From CAYFMP01 sp964344215 (lineage in GTDB: Bacteria > Pseudomonadota > Alphaproteobacteria > Rhodospirillales > Casp-alpha2), in contig CAYFMP010000001.1 of NCBI GenBank assembly GCA_964344215.1, positions 62,001 to 126,000 of the forward strand: a stretch of DNA of 64,000 nt. Reading direction: 5' to 3'. Numbering within the stretch: the first letter of the stretch is position 1; the number at the start of each line of letters is the position of its first letter. A program made the position numbers and the translations under genes. The notes beneath the pieces are model-generated. The model saw nothing but the letters and a program-made list of their open reading frames with translations, was not told the DNA's origin and did no database searches. Of this stretch, positions 8,825 to 18,338 are shown piece after piece.

Positions 8825-9279
8825 GCGCCATGAACCTGAATGCGACGCAACAGCGGCTGCTCAACGACTACCAACGGGATTTTCCCCTGGAGCCCCGGCC
8901 CTACAAACGGATCGCCGACGACCTCGGCATCGACGAAGCGGACGTACTCGGGCTGCTCGCCAGACTCCGCGATGAAGGCGCCATCGGCCGCGTCGGCGCC
9001 GTCGTCAGCCCGCGAACCGTCGGCGCCAGCACCCTGGCCGCCATGCGGGTTTCGGCATCCCGCCTCGAGGCGGTGGCGGCGCAGGTCAGCGCCCATCCGG
9101 AGGTCAACCACAACTACGAACGCGAGCACGCCATCAATCTGTGGTTCGTCGCAACCGCGCCCGATCAGGCACGGCTCGACGAAGTGCTCCGCGACATCGA
9201 GGACGAGACCGGCCTTGCCGTCATCTCGCTGCCGCTGCTCAACGCCTTCCATATCGACCTGGGGTTCGACCTGAGATGA
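8821..9279 (+). CDS. nirD: Siroheme decarboxylase subunit NirD (Lrp/AsnC fold)
   Basis: A 152-residue protein with an AsnC-type helix-turn-helix (RPYKRIADDLGIDEADVLGLL) and a ligand-binding half with HPEVNHNYEREHAINLWF. This family does not regulate transcription. Together with NirL/G/H it removes two acetate carboxyls of siroheme to give 12,18-didecarboxysiroheme. The GTG at 8821 overlaps the nirF stop; an ATG at 8830 is an alternative start. Confidence 0.9.
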   Translation: MSAMNLNATQQRLLNDYQRDFPLEPRPYKRIADDLGIDEADVLGLLARLRDEGAIGRVGAVVSPRTVGASTLAAMRVSASRLEAVAAQVSAHPEVNHNYEREHAINLWFVATAPDQARLDEVLRDIEDETGLAVISLPLLNAFHIDLGFDLR

Positions 9280-9782
9280 GAATCGACGACGCCGACCAAC
9301 GCCTGCTTGCCGAAATCGCCGATGGCTTGCCGCTGGTGGCGCACCCCTATGCGGCCGTCGGCTCGGCTCTCGGCATCAGCGAAACGGAAGTCGTCACGCG
9401 GCTCCGCAGCCTGATCGCCGCCGGCGTCATCAGCCGCTTCGGGGTCGTCGTCCGCCACCGCGAACTCGGCTACAGGGCCAACGCCATGGTCGCCTGGGAC
9501 GTCCCCGACCGCCGGGTCGCCTCGTTGGGGCGCGTCCTTGCCGACTATCCCTTCGTCACGCTGTGCTACGAACGCCGCCGCCACCTGCCGGAGTGGCCCT
9601 ACAACCTGTTCTGCATGATTCACGGCACCGATCGCGCCGCCGTCGAGGATCAGATCGCGGCGCTCAGCCGCGACCAGGGGATCGAGAACCTGGAACGGGC
9701 GGTGCTGTTTTCGAAACGCCGGTTCAAGCAGTGCGGGGCGCGCTATGGGCGACCGCAGGACGCATGGAAGGGAGCCGCCTGA
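9276..9782 (+). CDS. nirL: Siroheme decarboxylase subunit NirL
   Basis: A 168-residue paralogue of NirD with the other signature of the group, CYERRRHLPEWPYNLFCMIHG, which pairs with NirD-type subunits to form the decarboxylase active site. The N-terminal half carries the AsnC-like HTH (YAAVGSALGISETEV). The ATG overlaps the nirD stop (ATGA). Confidence 0.88.
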   Translation: MRIDDADQRLLAEIADGLPLVAHPYAAVGSALGISETEVVTRLRSLIAAGVISRFGVVVRHRELGYRANAMVAWDVPDRRVASLGRVLADYPFVTLCYERRRHLPEWPYNLFCMIHGTDRAAVEDQIAALSRDQGIENLERAVLFSKRRFKQCGARYGRPQDAWKGAA

Positions 9783-10225
9783 TGGACGCCATCGACCGCC
9801 GTATCGTCAGCGAGTTGCAAGGCGGATTTCCCGTCTGCGACGAGCCTTTCAAGGAATCGGCGGCCGTTCTCGGCGTCCCCGAACAGAAGTTGATCGAACG
9901 CCTGCGGCGGCTTTGCGACGACGGCGTGCTGAGCCGGTTCGGGCCGCTGTTCGACACCGAGAAGCTCGGCGGTGAGATCACCCTGGCCGCCATGGCGGTG
10001 CCCGAAGGACGCTTCGAGGCGGTTACCGAGATAGTCAACGCGCATCCGGAGGTCGCCCACAACTACGCCCGCGAACACACCCTCAACATGTGGTTCGTGA
10101 TCGCGGCCGAGACTCCGGGCCGGGTCAACCGGGTCATCGCCGAAATCGAAATGGAAACCGGCATCGAGGTCTTGGACATGCCGAAGGTCGAGGAATTCTT
10201 TATCGGGCTGAGGCTGACGCCATGA
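9782..10225 (+). CDS. nirG: Siroheme decarboxylase subunit NirG
   Basis: A 147-residue NirD-like paralogue. It has the same HPEVAHNYAREHTLNMWFV motif as NirD and an HTH-like N-terminus. The ATG overlaps the nirL stop as TGATG and is preceded by GAAGGGAG, which decided the start over an in-frame ATG 18 bases upstream. It probably pairs with NirH as NirD pairs with NirL. Confidence 0.88.
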   Translation: MDAIDRRIVSELQGGFPVCDEPFKESAAVLGVPEQKLIERLRRLCDDGVLSRFGPLFDTEKLGGEITLAAMAVPEGRFEAVTEIVNAHPEVAHNYAREHTLNMWFVIAAETPGRVNRVIAEIEMETGIEVLDMPKVEEFFIGLRLTP

Positions 10226-10722
10226 ACGCCGAGCCGCCCCGACGCCCGATCGACGAAATCGACCGCCGCATCGTCGCAGCGACCCAGGCCGGTTTGCCGC
10301 TGGTTCCGAAGCCTTACCGGGTTATCGCCGAGGCCCTCGGTCTGGAGGTTGACGAAGTCATGGATCGAATGAAACGAATGTTAAAAAACGGCGCCATTCG
10401 CCGCATCGGCGCCGTTCCCAACCACTACCGGCTGGGCTTCGCGGCCAACGGCATGACCGTCTGGGACATCGCCGACGAAGAAGTCGCGGAAGCCGGCCGC
10501 CAAGTCGGCGAGCTCGAATTCGTTACCCATTGCTACCGGAGGCCGCGGCATCTCCCCATTTGGCCGTATAATCTGTTCGCCATGGTCCACGGCCGCAACC
10601 GGGACGAGGTCGAGGACAAGGCCCGGCGGATCGCCGAACTGCTCGGCGAGCGGGCCCGGGCCAAGGACGTTCTCTACAGCAGCCGGATTCTGAAAAAGAC
10701 CGGCCTGCGGCTGGTCGCCTGA
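10222..10722 (+). CDS. nirH: Siroheme decarboxylase subunit NirH
   Basis: A 166-residue NirL-like paralogue with CYRRPRHLPIWPYNLFAMVHG near the C-terminal third. It completes the D, L, G, H set. The start overlaps nirG by 4 bases (ATGA), and a gap of 11 bases leads to nirJ. Confidence 0.88.
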   Translation: MNAEPPRRPIDEIDRRIVAATQAGLPLVPKPYRVIAEALGLEVDEVMDRMKRMLKNGAIRRIGAVPNHYRLGFAANGMTVWDIADEEVAEAGRQVGELEFVTHCYRRPRHLPIWPYNLFAMVHGRNRDEVEDKARRIAELLGERARAKDVLYSSRILKKTGLRLVA

Positions 10723-10733
10723 GGAGAAGAGGC

Positions 10734-11933
10734 ATGTTCCGGCTCAGTCAGTACATGCGCCAGATCGTCGAGCCGACGCCGCTTAGGCCCAACAGGACAC
10801 CGTCTGGCCCGGTCGTCATCTGGAACCTGATCCGGCGCTGCAATCTGAACTGCAAGCACTGTTACGCGCTGTCGGCCGACACCGATTTCTCAGGCGAACT
10901 CGGCACCAGAGAGGTGATGGCGGTGCTCGACGATCTCAAGGCCTACGGCGTTCCGGCCCTGATCCTGTCGGGCGGCGAGCCGTTGCTGCGCCCCGACCTG
11001 TTCGAAATCACCCGGCGCGCCAAGCAACTCGGCTTCTACGTCGGGCTGTCGACCAACGGAACCCTGATCGACGAGATCAACGTCGATCGCGTCGCGGCGG
11101 CCGGATACGACTATGTCGGCATCAGCCTCGACGGCATCGGCCCGACCCACGACGCGTTCCGTCGCCGCGATGGCGCTTATGACGCGTCGTTGAAGGCGGC
11201 CCGGCTGTGCCGGGACGCCGGCCTCAAGGTCGGTTTGCGCTTCACCCTGACCATGGACAACGCCGATGAGTTGTCGGCCCTGCTGGAACTCTGCGAAACC
11301 GAGCGTATCGACCGGTTCTATCTGTCGCACCTCAACTACGCCGGGCGCGGCAACACCAACCGGGCCGACGACGCCCACCTGCAAACCACACGGCGGGCCA
11401 TGGACCTGCTATTCGAGACGGCATGGGGGCACGTCGAGGCCGGGCGCAAGCGCGAGATCGTCACCGGCAACAACGACGCCGACGGTGTCTACCTGTTGCA
11501 TTGGGTGCGCCGCCGTTTCCCCGAGAGCGAGGCGCATATGCGGGCCAAGCTGGCGGCGTGGGGCGGCAACGCGTCGGGCGTCAATGTAGCCAATATCGAC
11601 AACACCGGCACCGTGCACCCGGACACAATGTGGTGGCACCACGACCTCGGCAACGTCCGCGAGCGGCCGTTCTCGGAAATCTGGGAGGACCTATCCGATC
11701 CGCTGATGGCGGGGCTCAAGCGCCGCCCGCGGCGGGTCGGCGGTCGCTGCGGGGCGTGCGCCTATTTCGACGTCTGCAACGGCAACACCCGGGTCCGCTC
11801 CGAGCAGGTCACCGGCGACGCCTGGGGCGAAGATCCGGCTTGCTACCTGTCGGACGAGGAAATCGGCATCGAGGCGGGCGCCGAACGGGTCAAGGTGACG
11901 CCGTACCGGAGCCGGCGCAATGCGGCTGCCTAG
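10734..11933 (+). CDS. nirJ: Radical SAM heme d1 biosynthesis protein NirJ
   Basis: A 399-residue radical SAM enzyme. The CxxxCxxC cluster is CNLNCKHC (Cys36, Cys40, Cys43), followed by SGGEPLLRPD and SLDG motifs. A C-terminal cysteine-rich region (CGACAYFDVCNGN ... DPACYLSDEE) probably holds a second 4Fe-4S cluster, as in SPASM-like proteins. NirJ removes propionate side chains of didecarboxysiroheme on the way to heme d1. GAGGAGAAG precedes the ATG. The last 14 bases overlap nirN. Confidence 0.95.
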   Translation: MFRLSQYMRQIVEPTPLRPNRTPSGPVVIWNLIRRCNLNCKHCYALSADTDFSGELGTREVMAVLDDLKAYGVPALILSGGEPLLRPDLFEITRRAKQLGFYVGLSTNGTLIDEINVDRVAAAGYDYVGISLDGIGPTHDAFRRRDGAYDASLKAARLCRDAGLKVGLRFTLTMDNADELSALLELCETERIDRFYLSHLNYAGRGNTNRADDAHLQTTRRAMDLLFETAWGHVEAGRKREIVTGNNDADGVYLLHWVRRRFPESEAHMRAKLAAWGGNASGVNVANIDNTGTVHPDTMWWHHDLGNVRERPFSEIWEDLSDPLMAGLKRRPRRVGGRCGACAYFDVCNGNTRVRSEQVTGDAWGEDPACYLSDEEIGIEAGAERVKVTPYRSRRNAAA

Positions 11934-13476
11934 ATCCGCATCGGCCGTCGTCGGGATCGTACTGCTGGCCGCGCCGGCCGTCGCCGGCCAGAGCGACGCC
12001 CTTTACCGGGAACACTGCGCCGAATGCCACGGCGCTGCCCGCCTCGGCGGCATCGGGCCGGCGCTGTTGCCCGAGAACCTCAAACGCCTTCGCAGGAACA
12101 AGGCGGCCCGGGTCATCGTCGCCGGCCGTCCGGCCACCCAGATGCCGGGCTTCGGCGAAGTCCTCGACGCCGCCGCGGTTCAGTCCCTGGTCGAACTCAT
12201 CTACACCAAGCTGCCCAGTATTCCGGTCTGGGACCTGGCCGAGATCGAAGCCAGCCACGTCATCCACAACGCGCCGGCCGCATTGCCCGAGCGCCCGGTC
12301 CACGCCGCCGATCCGCTGAACCTGTTTACCGTGGTCGAGACCGGCGATCACCACGTCACCATCCTCGACGGCGACACCTTCGAGGCGCTGTGGCGGTTCC
12401 CGTCGCGCTTCGCACTGCACGGCGGCGCCAAGTATTCGCCGGACGGGCGCTACGTCTTCCTGGCGTCGCGCGATGGCTGGGTCAGCAAGTACGACCTGTG
12501 GGGCCTGAAGCCGGTGGCCGAAATCCGCGCCGGCATCAACACCCGCAATATCGCCGTCTCCGGCGACGGCCGCTACGTCATGGCCGGCAACATGCTGCCA
12601 CACACGCTGGTCATCCTCGACGCCGTCGATCTCAGTCCGCTCAAGGTCATCCCCGTCGTCGGCGACAAGGGCAAGACGTCCAGGGTCAGCGCCGTCTACA
12701 CGGCGCACCCCCGAAACAGTTTTGTCGCCGCCCTCAAGGACCTGCCGGAGATCTGGGAGATGTCCTACGAGGACGACCCGAAGCCGGTCGCCAAGGGGCT
12801 GGTCCACAACTACCAGCCGGGTCAGCTCGAGGGCGAGTTCGATTTCGGGCCGTTCCCGGTCCGCCGCATCAAGCTCGACGACTACCTGGACGACTTCTTC
12901 TTCGACCCCTCCTACCGGCACCTGATCGGGGCCGCCCGCAACGCCAAGAACGGCCAGGTCGTCAACATGACGGTGGGGCGCAAGATCGCCAACCTCGATC
13001 TCGACGGTATGCCGCATCTCGGTTCCGGCATCACCTTCGCCTATGAGGGCGCGCCGGTGCTGGCGACGCCGCACTTGCGGGAGAATGCGGTCAGCGTCAT
13101 CGACATGCGGACCTGGAAGACGCGCGCCCGTATCCCCACCCTCGGTCCCGGGTTCTTCATGCGTAGCCACGAAGCGACTCCGTACGCCTGGGTCGACGTT
13201 TTCTTCGGCAAGGATCGCGACGCCGTCCACATCATCGATAAACGCACGCTCGAGATCGTCAAGACGCTGCGCCCGGCGCCCGGCAAGACGGCGGCCCACG
13301 TCGAGTTCACCCGCGATGGGCGTTATGCGCTTCTGAGCATCTGGGAAAAAGATGGCGCGCTGGTCGTCTACGACGCCGCCAGCCTCGAAGAAGTCAGGCG
13401 CATTCCGATGCGCAAACCGTCCGGCAAGTACAATGTCTTCAACAAGATCAACCTGTCGTCCGGAACCAGCCATTAG
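11920..13476 (+). CDS. nirN: NirN, cd1-type dihydro-heme d1 dehydrogenase
   Basis: A 518-residue periplasmic protein built like NirS: signal peptide, cytochrome c domain with CAECH (Cys33, Cys36, His37), then a d1-binding beta-propeller. It ends in PSGKYNVFNK, parallel to the NirS C-terminus. NirN oxidises the last d1 precursor (forms the acrylate double bond) and hands heme d1 to NirS. It is the final gene of the nir operon; 70 bases without a clear terminator separate it from the next gene. Confidence 0.93.
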   Translation: MRLPRSASAVVGIVLLAAPAVAGQSDALYREHCAECHGAARLGGIGPALLPENLKRLRRNKAARVIVAGRPATQMPGFGEVLDAAAVQSLVELIYTKLPSIPVWDLAEIEASHVIHNAPAALPERPVHAADPLNLFTVVETGDHHVTILDGDTFEALWRFPSRFALHGGAKYSPDGRYVFLASRDGWVSKYDLWGLKPVAEIRAGINTRNIAVSGDGRYVMAGNMLPHTLVILDAVDLSPLKVIPVVGDKGKTSRVSAVYTAHPRNSFVAALKDLPEIWEMSYEDDPKPVAKGLVHNYQPGQLEGEFDFGPFPVRRIKLDDYLDDFFFDPSYRHLIGAARNAKNGQVVNMTVGRKIANLDLDGMPHLGSGITFAYEGAPVLATPHLRENAVSVIDMRTWKTRARIPTLGPGFFMRSHEATPYAWVDVFFGKDRDAVHIIDKRTLEIVKTLRPAPGKTAAHVEFTRDGRYALLSIWEKDGALVVYDAASLEEVRRIPMRKPSGKYNVFNKINLSSGTSH

Positions 13477-13546
13477 GCTCGCGCCGCCGATCGCCGGGCG
13501 TTCTTAGGCGCTTGACGGCCGCCGCCCGTCGCCTCTAGATGGCGGC

Positions 13547-14824
13547 ATGAACGCGGGCCGCCATACCGATTCCTATTACGCCGCCAGCGCCGGGCGCATC
13601 GAAGACCGACCCGCGTTGGCTGGCGAGCGTACGGCCGACGTCTGCGTCGTCGGAGCCGGCTACACCGGTCTGTCGGCCGCCCTCGAGCTGGCCGAAAGGG
13701 GATACGAGGTCTGTGTCCTCGAGGCCGAGAAGGCGGGCTGGGGCGCATCGGGACGCAACGGCGGCCAGCTATGCACCGCCTACAACAAGAGCCTGGCCGA
13801 CATCGAGGCGATGCTCGGTCCGGAGGCAGCCCGGATTTGTTGGGAGGTGGCCGAGGACGGCAAGGACCTCATTCGCCGGCGGGTCGAGACCCACGGCATC
13901 GAGTGCGACCTGAAGTGGGGCTACCTGCACGCCGCGGCCAGGCCCTCGCACCTGGACCACCTGAAGAAGATCGATGATGAATGGGGCCGTTACGGCGGTC
14001 AACCGACGGCGATCCTCGACAAGGCCGGCCTCGAGGAACGGCTCGGCACCACCCGCTATCACGGAGCGCTGTGGGAGAGCAACGCCGGCCACCTGCATCC
14101 CTTGAACTATGCGCTCGGATTGGCCGACGCCGTCGTCGCAGCCGGCGGCGAGGTCTTCGAAAACAGCCGGGTGAAGCGCCTCGAGATGGAACCGAACCCT
14201 ATAGCCCATACGGACAAGGGACGGGTTAGCGCCCGTTACCTAGTAATCGCCGGCAACGCCTATCTGGGGCGCTTGGCGCCGCCTCTCTATCGCCGTCTGA
14301 TGCCGGTCGGCAGTTACATCGTGGCGACCGAACCCTTGGGCCGGGAACGTGCGCGTTCGCTGATCCGCGACGACGATGCGGTGAGCGATTCGAACTTCGT
14401 CGTCGACTACTTCCGGCTATCGGCCGACCACCGGATGCTCTTCGGCGGCCGCGCCAGCTATTCGGGATACGAGCCGGCCGATCTGTTCGCTTTCATGCGG
14501 CCACGCATGCTGAAGGTATTCCCGCAGCTCGAAGGCGTCGGCCTCGATTATTGCTGGGGCGGCAACATCGGCATTTCCGCGAACCGCCTGCCGCACGTCG
14601 GCAGACTGACCAACGACGTCTTCTTTGCGCAGGCCTATTCGGGGCACGGCGTCGTGCTTTCCGGCGTTTGCGGCAAGCTGATCGCCGAAGCGGTGGTCGG
14701 TACGGCGGAGCGCTTCGACGTATTCGCCTCCATCAAGCACCTGCCGTTTCCGGGCGGGCCGGTTCGCACGCCGCTGTTGACCTTGGGTATGCTGTATTAC
14801 CGGCTTCGCGACTTGTTCGCCTGA
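13547..14824 (+). CDS. puuB: FAD-dependent oxidase, gamma-glutamylputrescine oxidase type
   Basis: A 425-residue DAO-family flavoprotein. The dinucleotide motif VVGAGYTGLSAALELAERGYEVCVLEAE lies near residues 27-60, with WGASGRNGGQL just after it and a C-terminal AYSGHGVVLSGVCGKLIAEA. This is the PuuB/OrdL pattern, oxidising gamma-glutamylputrescine to the aldehyde. Glutamine-synthetase-like puuA follows 79 bases downstream, supporting the polyamine role. Related DAO oxidases act on other N-substituted amines, so the substrate is probable, not certain. Confidence 0.82.
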   Translation: MNAGRHTDSYYAASAGRIEDRPALAGERTADVCVVGAGYTGLSAALELAERGYEVCVLEAEKAGWGASGRNGGQLCTAYNKSLADIEAMLGPEAARICWEVAEDGKDLIRRRVETHGIECDLKWGYLHAAARPSHLDHLKKIDDEWGRYGGQPTAILDKAGLEERLGTTRYHGALWESNAGHLHPLNYALGLADAVVAAGGEVFENSRVKRLEMEPNPIAHTDKGRVSARYLVIAGNAYLGRLAPPLYRRLMPVGSYIVATEPLGRERARSLIRDDDAVSDSNFVVDYFRLSADHRMLFGGRASYSGYEPADLFAFMRPRMLKVFPQLEGVGLDYCWGGNIGISANRLPHVGRLTNDVFFAQAYSGHGVVLSGVCGKLIAEAVVGTAERFDVFASIKHLPFPGGPVRTPLLTLGMLYYRLRDLFA

Positions 14825-14903
14825 GCCGCCGTTGCGAAAGGCGACTTTCCCCGGCGCCACGCCGGTCTATAATCGGCGCGCCGAAGAGAAAACAGGGGGC
14901 AAG

Positions 14904-16253
14904 ATGAGCAAGATCGACCTGAAGGCGTTTCTCGCCCAACATCCCGACACCCAGTACCTGGACGTGCTGTTCGTCGACATCTGCGGCATTGTCCGCGGCA
15001 AGCGCTACCCGCGGCCCGAGATGGAGAAGGTGCTGTCGTCGGGCATGCAGATTCCATACACCGTTTATCTGCTCGACGTCACCGGCGATTCGTCCGACCC
15101 CTGCGGCCGCGGCTTCGACGACGGCGATCCGGACGGCACCGGGCTGCCGGTGCCCGGCACGCTGGCGCCGGTTCCGTGGGCTTCGGCACCGACCGCGCAA
15201 GTGCTGATGAGCATGGTCGACGACGACGGCGAACCGGCCGACATGGAGCCGCGCAATGTCCTTGCCGGCGTTGTGAAGCGGTTCGACGAACTGGGGCTGA
15301 AGCCGGTGACGGCGGTCGAGCTCGAATTCTACCTGATCGACCGCGAGCGCGACGCCGACGGGCGGCCGCAGACCGTTGTCAATCCGGTGCGCGGCGGTCG
15401 CGAGGACGAAATCGATGTCTACAGCCTGGCCGACCTGGACGCCCACGCCGAGGTCATCCGCGGCATCGAGCAGGCGTGCGCGGCGCAGGGCATCCCGGCT
15501 TCGACCATCACGTCGGAATACGCGCCGGGCCAATACGAGATCAACCTCACCCATGTCGATGACCCGCTCACCGCCGCCGACCAAGGGGCGCTGCTGCGCT
15601 ACTCCGTCCAGCGCGTCGCCCTGCAAAAGGGCGTGCAGGCCACCTTCATGTCGAAACCGTTCGCCGAGCAGACCGGCAGCGGCACCCACATCCACATGAG
15701 TCTGGCCGACGCAAAGGGAAACAACATCTTCGACGACGGCTCGGAAACTGGCAGCGAGACCTTGAAACACGCCATCGGCGGCATGATGGCGACCATGGGC
15801 GAGGCGATGGCCGTGTTTGCCCCCAACATCAATGCCTACCGCCGTTTCGGGCCAGACCTGTTCGTTCCGGTGACCCGCAGTTGGGCCGCCAATAACCGCT
15901 CGGTGGCGTTCCGCATCCCGGCCGGCGACGGCACCGCGCGCCGCATCGAGCACCGCGTCGCCGGCGCTGAAGCCAATCCCTACCTGGTCATGGCAACCGT
16001 GCTGGCCGGCGCCCACCACGGCATCGTCAACAAAATCGACCCCGGGCCGCCGTGGGAAGGCAACGCCTGCGCCGAGGTCGACGACAGCCTGCCGCTGACG
16101 CCGGACGCGGCGCTGGCGGCCCTGAAGGCGGCCGAGGTCCTGCCCGCTTACATGGGCGAGGAATACCTGACGCTCTATCACGAAACCAAGAAGGGCGAAG
16201 TGGAGAAGTTCCGCGCCATCGCCTCGCCGCTCGAGTACAAGTGGTACCTTTAA
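14904..16253 (+). CDS. puuA: Glutamine synthetase family, gamma-glutamylpolyamine synthetase
   Basis: A 449-residue GS-type ligase. Visible GS motifs: VELEFYLIDRE (metal-binding Glu pair), GQYEINLTH, GSGTHIHMSL, NRSVAFRIP and a C-terminal EYKWYL. Length and the absence of the adenylylation loop type fit PuuA, which joins glutamate to putrescine or another amine using ATP. The ATG follows AGGGGGCAAG, while upstream in-frame codons have no ribosome site. It lies between the PuuB-like oxidase and the amine-dehydrogenase-like gene. Confidence 0.85.
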   Translation: MSKIDLKAFLAQHPDTQYLDVLFVDICGIVRGKRYPRPEMEKVLSSGMQIPYTVYLLDVTGDSSDPCGRGFDDGDPDGTGLPVPGTLAPVPWASAPTAQVLMSMVDDDGEPADMEPRNVLAGVVKRFDELGLKPVTAVELEFYLIDRERDADGRPQTVVNPVRGGREDEIDVYSLADLDAHAEVIRGIEQACAAQGIPASTITSEYAPGQYEINLTHVDDPLTAADQGALLRYSVQRVALQKGVQATFMSKPFAEQTGSGTHIHMSLADAKGNNIFDDGSETGSETLKHAIGGMMATMGEAMAVFAPNINAYRRFGPDLFVPVTRSWAANNRSVAFRIPAGDGTARRIEHRVAGAEANPYLVMATVLAGAHHGIVNKIDPGPPWEGNACAEVDDSLPLTPDAALAALKAAEVLPAYMGEEYLTLYHETKKGEVEKFRAIASPLEYKWYL

Positions 16254-16270
16254 GGACGGCGACCCACGAA

Positions 16271-18337
16271 ATGACCCGCGATCCCCGTTACGACATTCTG
16301 TTCGAGCCCGTGCAGATCGGTCCGGTGACGGCCAAGAACCGCTTCTACCAAGTGCCGCACTGCAACGGCATGGGCCACCACCACCCCAGTTCGACGGCCG
16401 CCATGCGCGGCGTCAAGGCGGAAGGCGGTTGGGCCGTGGTCTGTACCGAGGAATGCGAAATCCACCATTCGACTGACGTATCGGCTTACGTCGAGGAGCG
16501 GTTGTGGGACGATTCCGACATTCCGCACCTGGCGCGGATGACCGAGGCCGTGCACGAACACGGCGGCCTGGCCGGAATCGAGCCGGTCTACCAAGGCCTG
16601 GAAGCGGCCAACCGCTACAGCCGCGAGGTGCCGATGGGCGTTTCCGACCTGGTGGCGCCGGCCTACGACCCGGTCCAGACCTATGCCATGGACAAACAGG
16701 ATATTAGGGACGTGCGGCGCTGGCACCGTCAGGCCGCGGTCCGCGCCAAGCGGGCCGGGTTCGATATCGTCTACGTCTACGCCGCCCACAATCTGTCGCT
16801 GCCGATGCACTTTCTGAGCCGCCGTCTCAACGACCGCACCGACGAATACGGCGGCAGCCTCGAAAACCGGGCCCGGCTGCTGCGCGAGATGATCGAGGAC
16901 ACCAAGGACGCGGTCGGCGATACCTGTGCCGTCGCTGTCCGGTTGGTGACCGACGAGCTGATCGGAGCCGACGGCATCACCGTGGAGGAAAGCCGCGACG
17001 TCATCGCCATGATGGCGGAGCTGCCGGACCTGTGGGACGTCAACGTCAGCGATTGGTCCAACGATTCGGAGACCTCCAGATTTGGCGAAGAAGGAGGGCA
17101 GGAGCCTTACGTCTCCTTCGTCAAACAACTGACCACAAAGCCGGTCGTCGGGGTCGGCCGTTTCACCTCGCCGGACGCCATGGTGTCGCAGATCAGGCGC
17201 GGCGTACTCGACATGATCGGCGCCGCCCGCTCGTCGATCGCCGACCCGTTCCTCCCCAAGAAGATCGAGGAAGGACGAATAGAGGACATCCGCGAGTGCA
17301 TCGGCTGCAACGTCTGCGTCAGCAGCGATTTCACCAAGACGCCGATCCGCTGCACCCAGAACCCGACCATGGGCGAGGAGTGGCGGCGAGGTTGGCACCC
17401 GGAGGAGATCGAAGCCAACAAGTCAGACGCTCGCATCCTCGTTGTCGGCGCCGGACCGGCCGGCCTCGAGTGCGCCCGCACCCTCGGCGCGCGCGGTTAC
17501 GAGACGGTGCTGGCCGAGGCCGGCACCGAGCTCGGCGGCCGGGTGGTGCGCGAGAGCCGGCTGCCGGGTCTGGCCGCCTGGGGTCGCGTCCGCGACTACC
17601 GGACGGGACAGATCGAGCGCATGACCAACGTCGAGGTCTACCTGGACAGCCGTATCGAGGCCGCCCACGTGCTCGAGTTCGGCGCCGAGCACGTAGTGGT
17701 GGCGAACGGCGCCCGTTGGCGCGGCGACGGCGTCGGCCGGGCCAACCACAAGCCTGTTCCCGGCGCCGAGGCGGCGCACGTCTTGACCCCCGACGACATC
17801 ATGGCCGGGACCGAGGTCGAGGGGCCGGTCGTGGTGTTCGACGACGATCATTACTACATGGGGGGCATCATGGCCGAGGTGTTGCGTGAGAGTGGACTGG
17901 AGGTGACGCTGGCGACGCCGGCCGCCGACGTCTCGACCTGGACCCATTACACGCTCGAGCAGCGCCGTATCCAGACCCGGCTCCTGGAGTCGGGAGTCGA
18001 GATCGTCCCCCACCATTACCTCGCCGCCGTCCAGCCCGGCGAGGCCGAACTGGCCTGCACTTACACCGGGAGGACGAGAAGCGTCGAAGCGAAATCGGTC
18101 GTCATGGTCACGATGCGGTTGCCCGACGACGGGCTCTACCACGACCTCCAGGCCGATCCGGCGGCGCTCGAAGCAGCCGGCATCAAATCGCTGAAACGGA
18201 TCGGCGATTGCCTGGCGCCCAGCACCATCGCGGCGGCCGTCTACGCCGGTCACCGCTATGCCCGTGAACTCGACGAGCCGGTCGACCGCGACGCGACGCC
18301 GTTCAGGCGCGAGCTTCCGGCCCTGGAGGCGTTCTGA
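16271..18337 (+). CDS. Trimethylamine/histamine-dehydrogenase-like 6-S-cysteinyl FMN flavoprotein
   Basis: A 688-residue old-yellow-enzyme fusion resembling trimethylamine dehydrogenase along its length: a TIM barrel with FYQVPHC (Cys31 is the likely covalent FMN site), a catalytic YVYAAH block, a 4Fe-4S site CIGCNVC...C (Cys343, 346, 349, 361), then a NAD/FAD-like domain (VVGAGPAGLECARTL). Two residues of the TMADH aromatic bowl are changed: the Tyr60 position is Glu61 and the Trp355 position is Asp353. Histamine dehydrogenase is also polar at these places. It probably oxidises an amine other than trimethylamine, perhaps a diamine, given the puu genes around it. It sits 17 bases after puuA. 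Confidence 0.8.
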   Translation: MTRDPRYDILFEPVQIGPVTAKNRFYQVPHCNGMGHHHPSSTAAMRGVKAEGGWAVVCTEECEIHHSTDVSAYVEERLWDDSDIPHLARMTEAVHEHGGLAGIEPVYQGLEAANRYSREVPMGVSDLVAPAYDPVQTYAMDKQDIRDVRRWHRQAAVRAKRAGFDIVYVYAAHNLSLPMHFLSRRLNDRTDEYGGSLENRARLLREMIEDTKDAVGDTCAVAVRLVTDELIGADGITVEESRDVIAMMAELPDLWDVNVSDWSNDSETSRFGEEGGQEPYVSFVKQLTTKPVVGVGRFTSPDAMVSQIRRGVLDMIGAARSSIADPFLPKKIEEGRIEDIRECIGCNVCVSSDFTKTPIRCTQNPTMGEEWRRGWHPEEIEANKSDARILVVGAGPAGLECARTLGARGYETVLAEAGTELGGRVVRESRLPGLAAWGRVRDYRTGQIERMTNVEVYLDSRIEAAHVLEFGAEHVVVANGARWRGDGVGRANHKPVPGAEAAHVLTPDDIMAGTEVEGPVVVFDDDHYYMGGIMAEVLRESGLEVTLATPAADVSTWTHYTLEQRRIQTRLLESGVEIVPHHYLAAVQPGEAELACTYTGRTRSVEAKSVVMVTMRLPDDGLYHDLQADPAALEAAGIKSLKRIGDCLAPSTIAAAVYAGHRYARELDEPVDRDATPFRRELPALEAF

Positions 18338-18338
18338 A

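Noticed and set aside
8821..10722. Lrp/AsnC transcription regulators
   Set aside because: Operon position between nirF and nirJ and the HNYxREH / WPYNLF motifs identify siroheme decarboxylase subunits.
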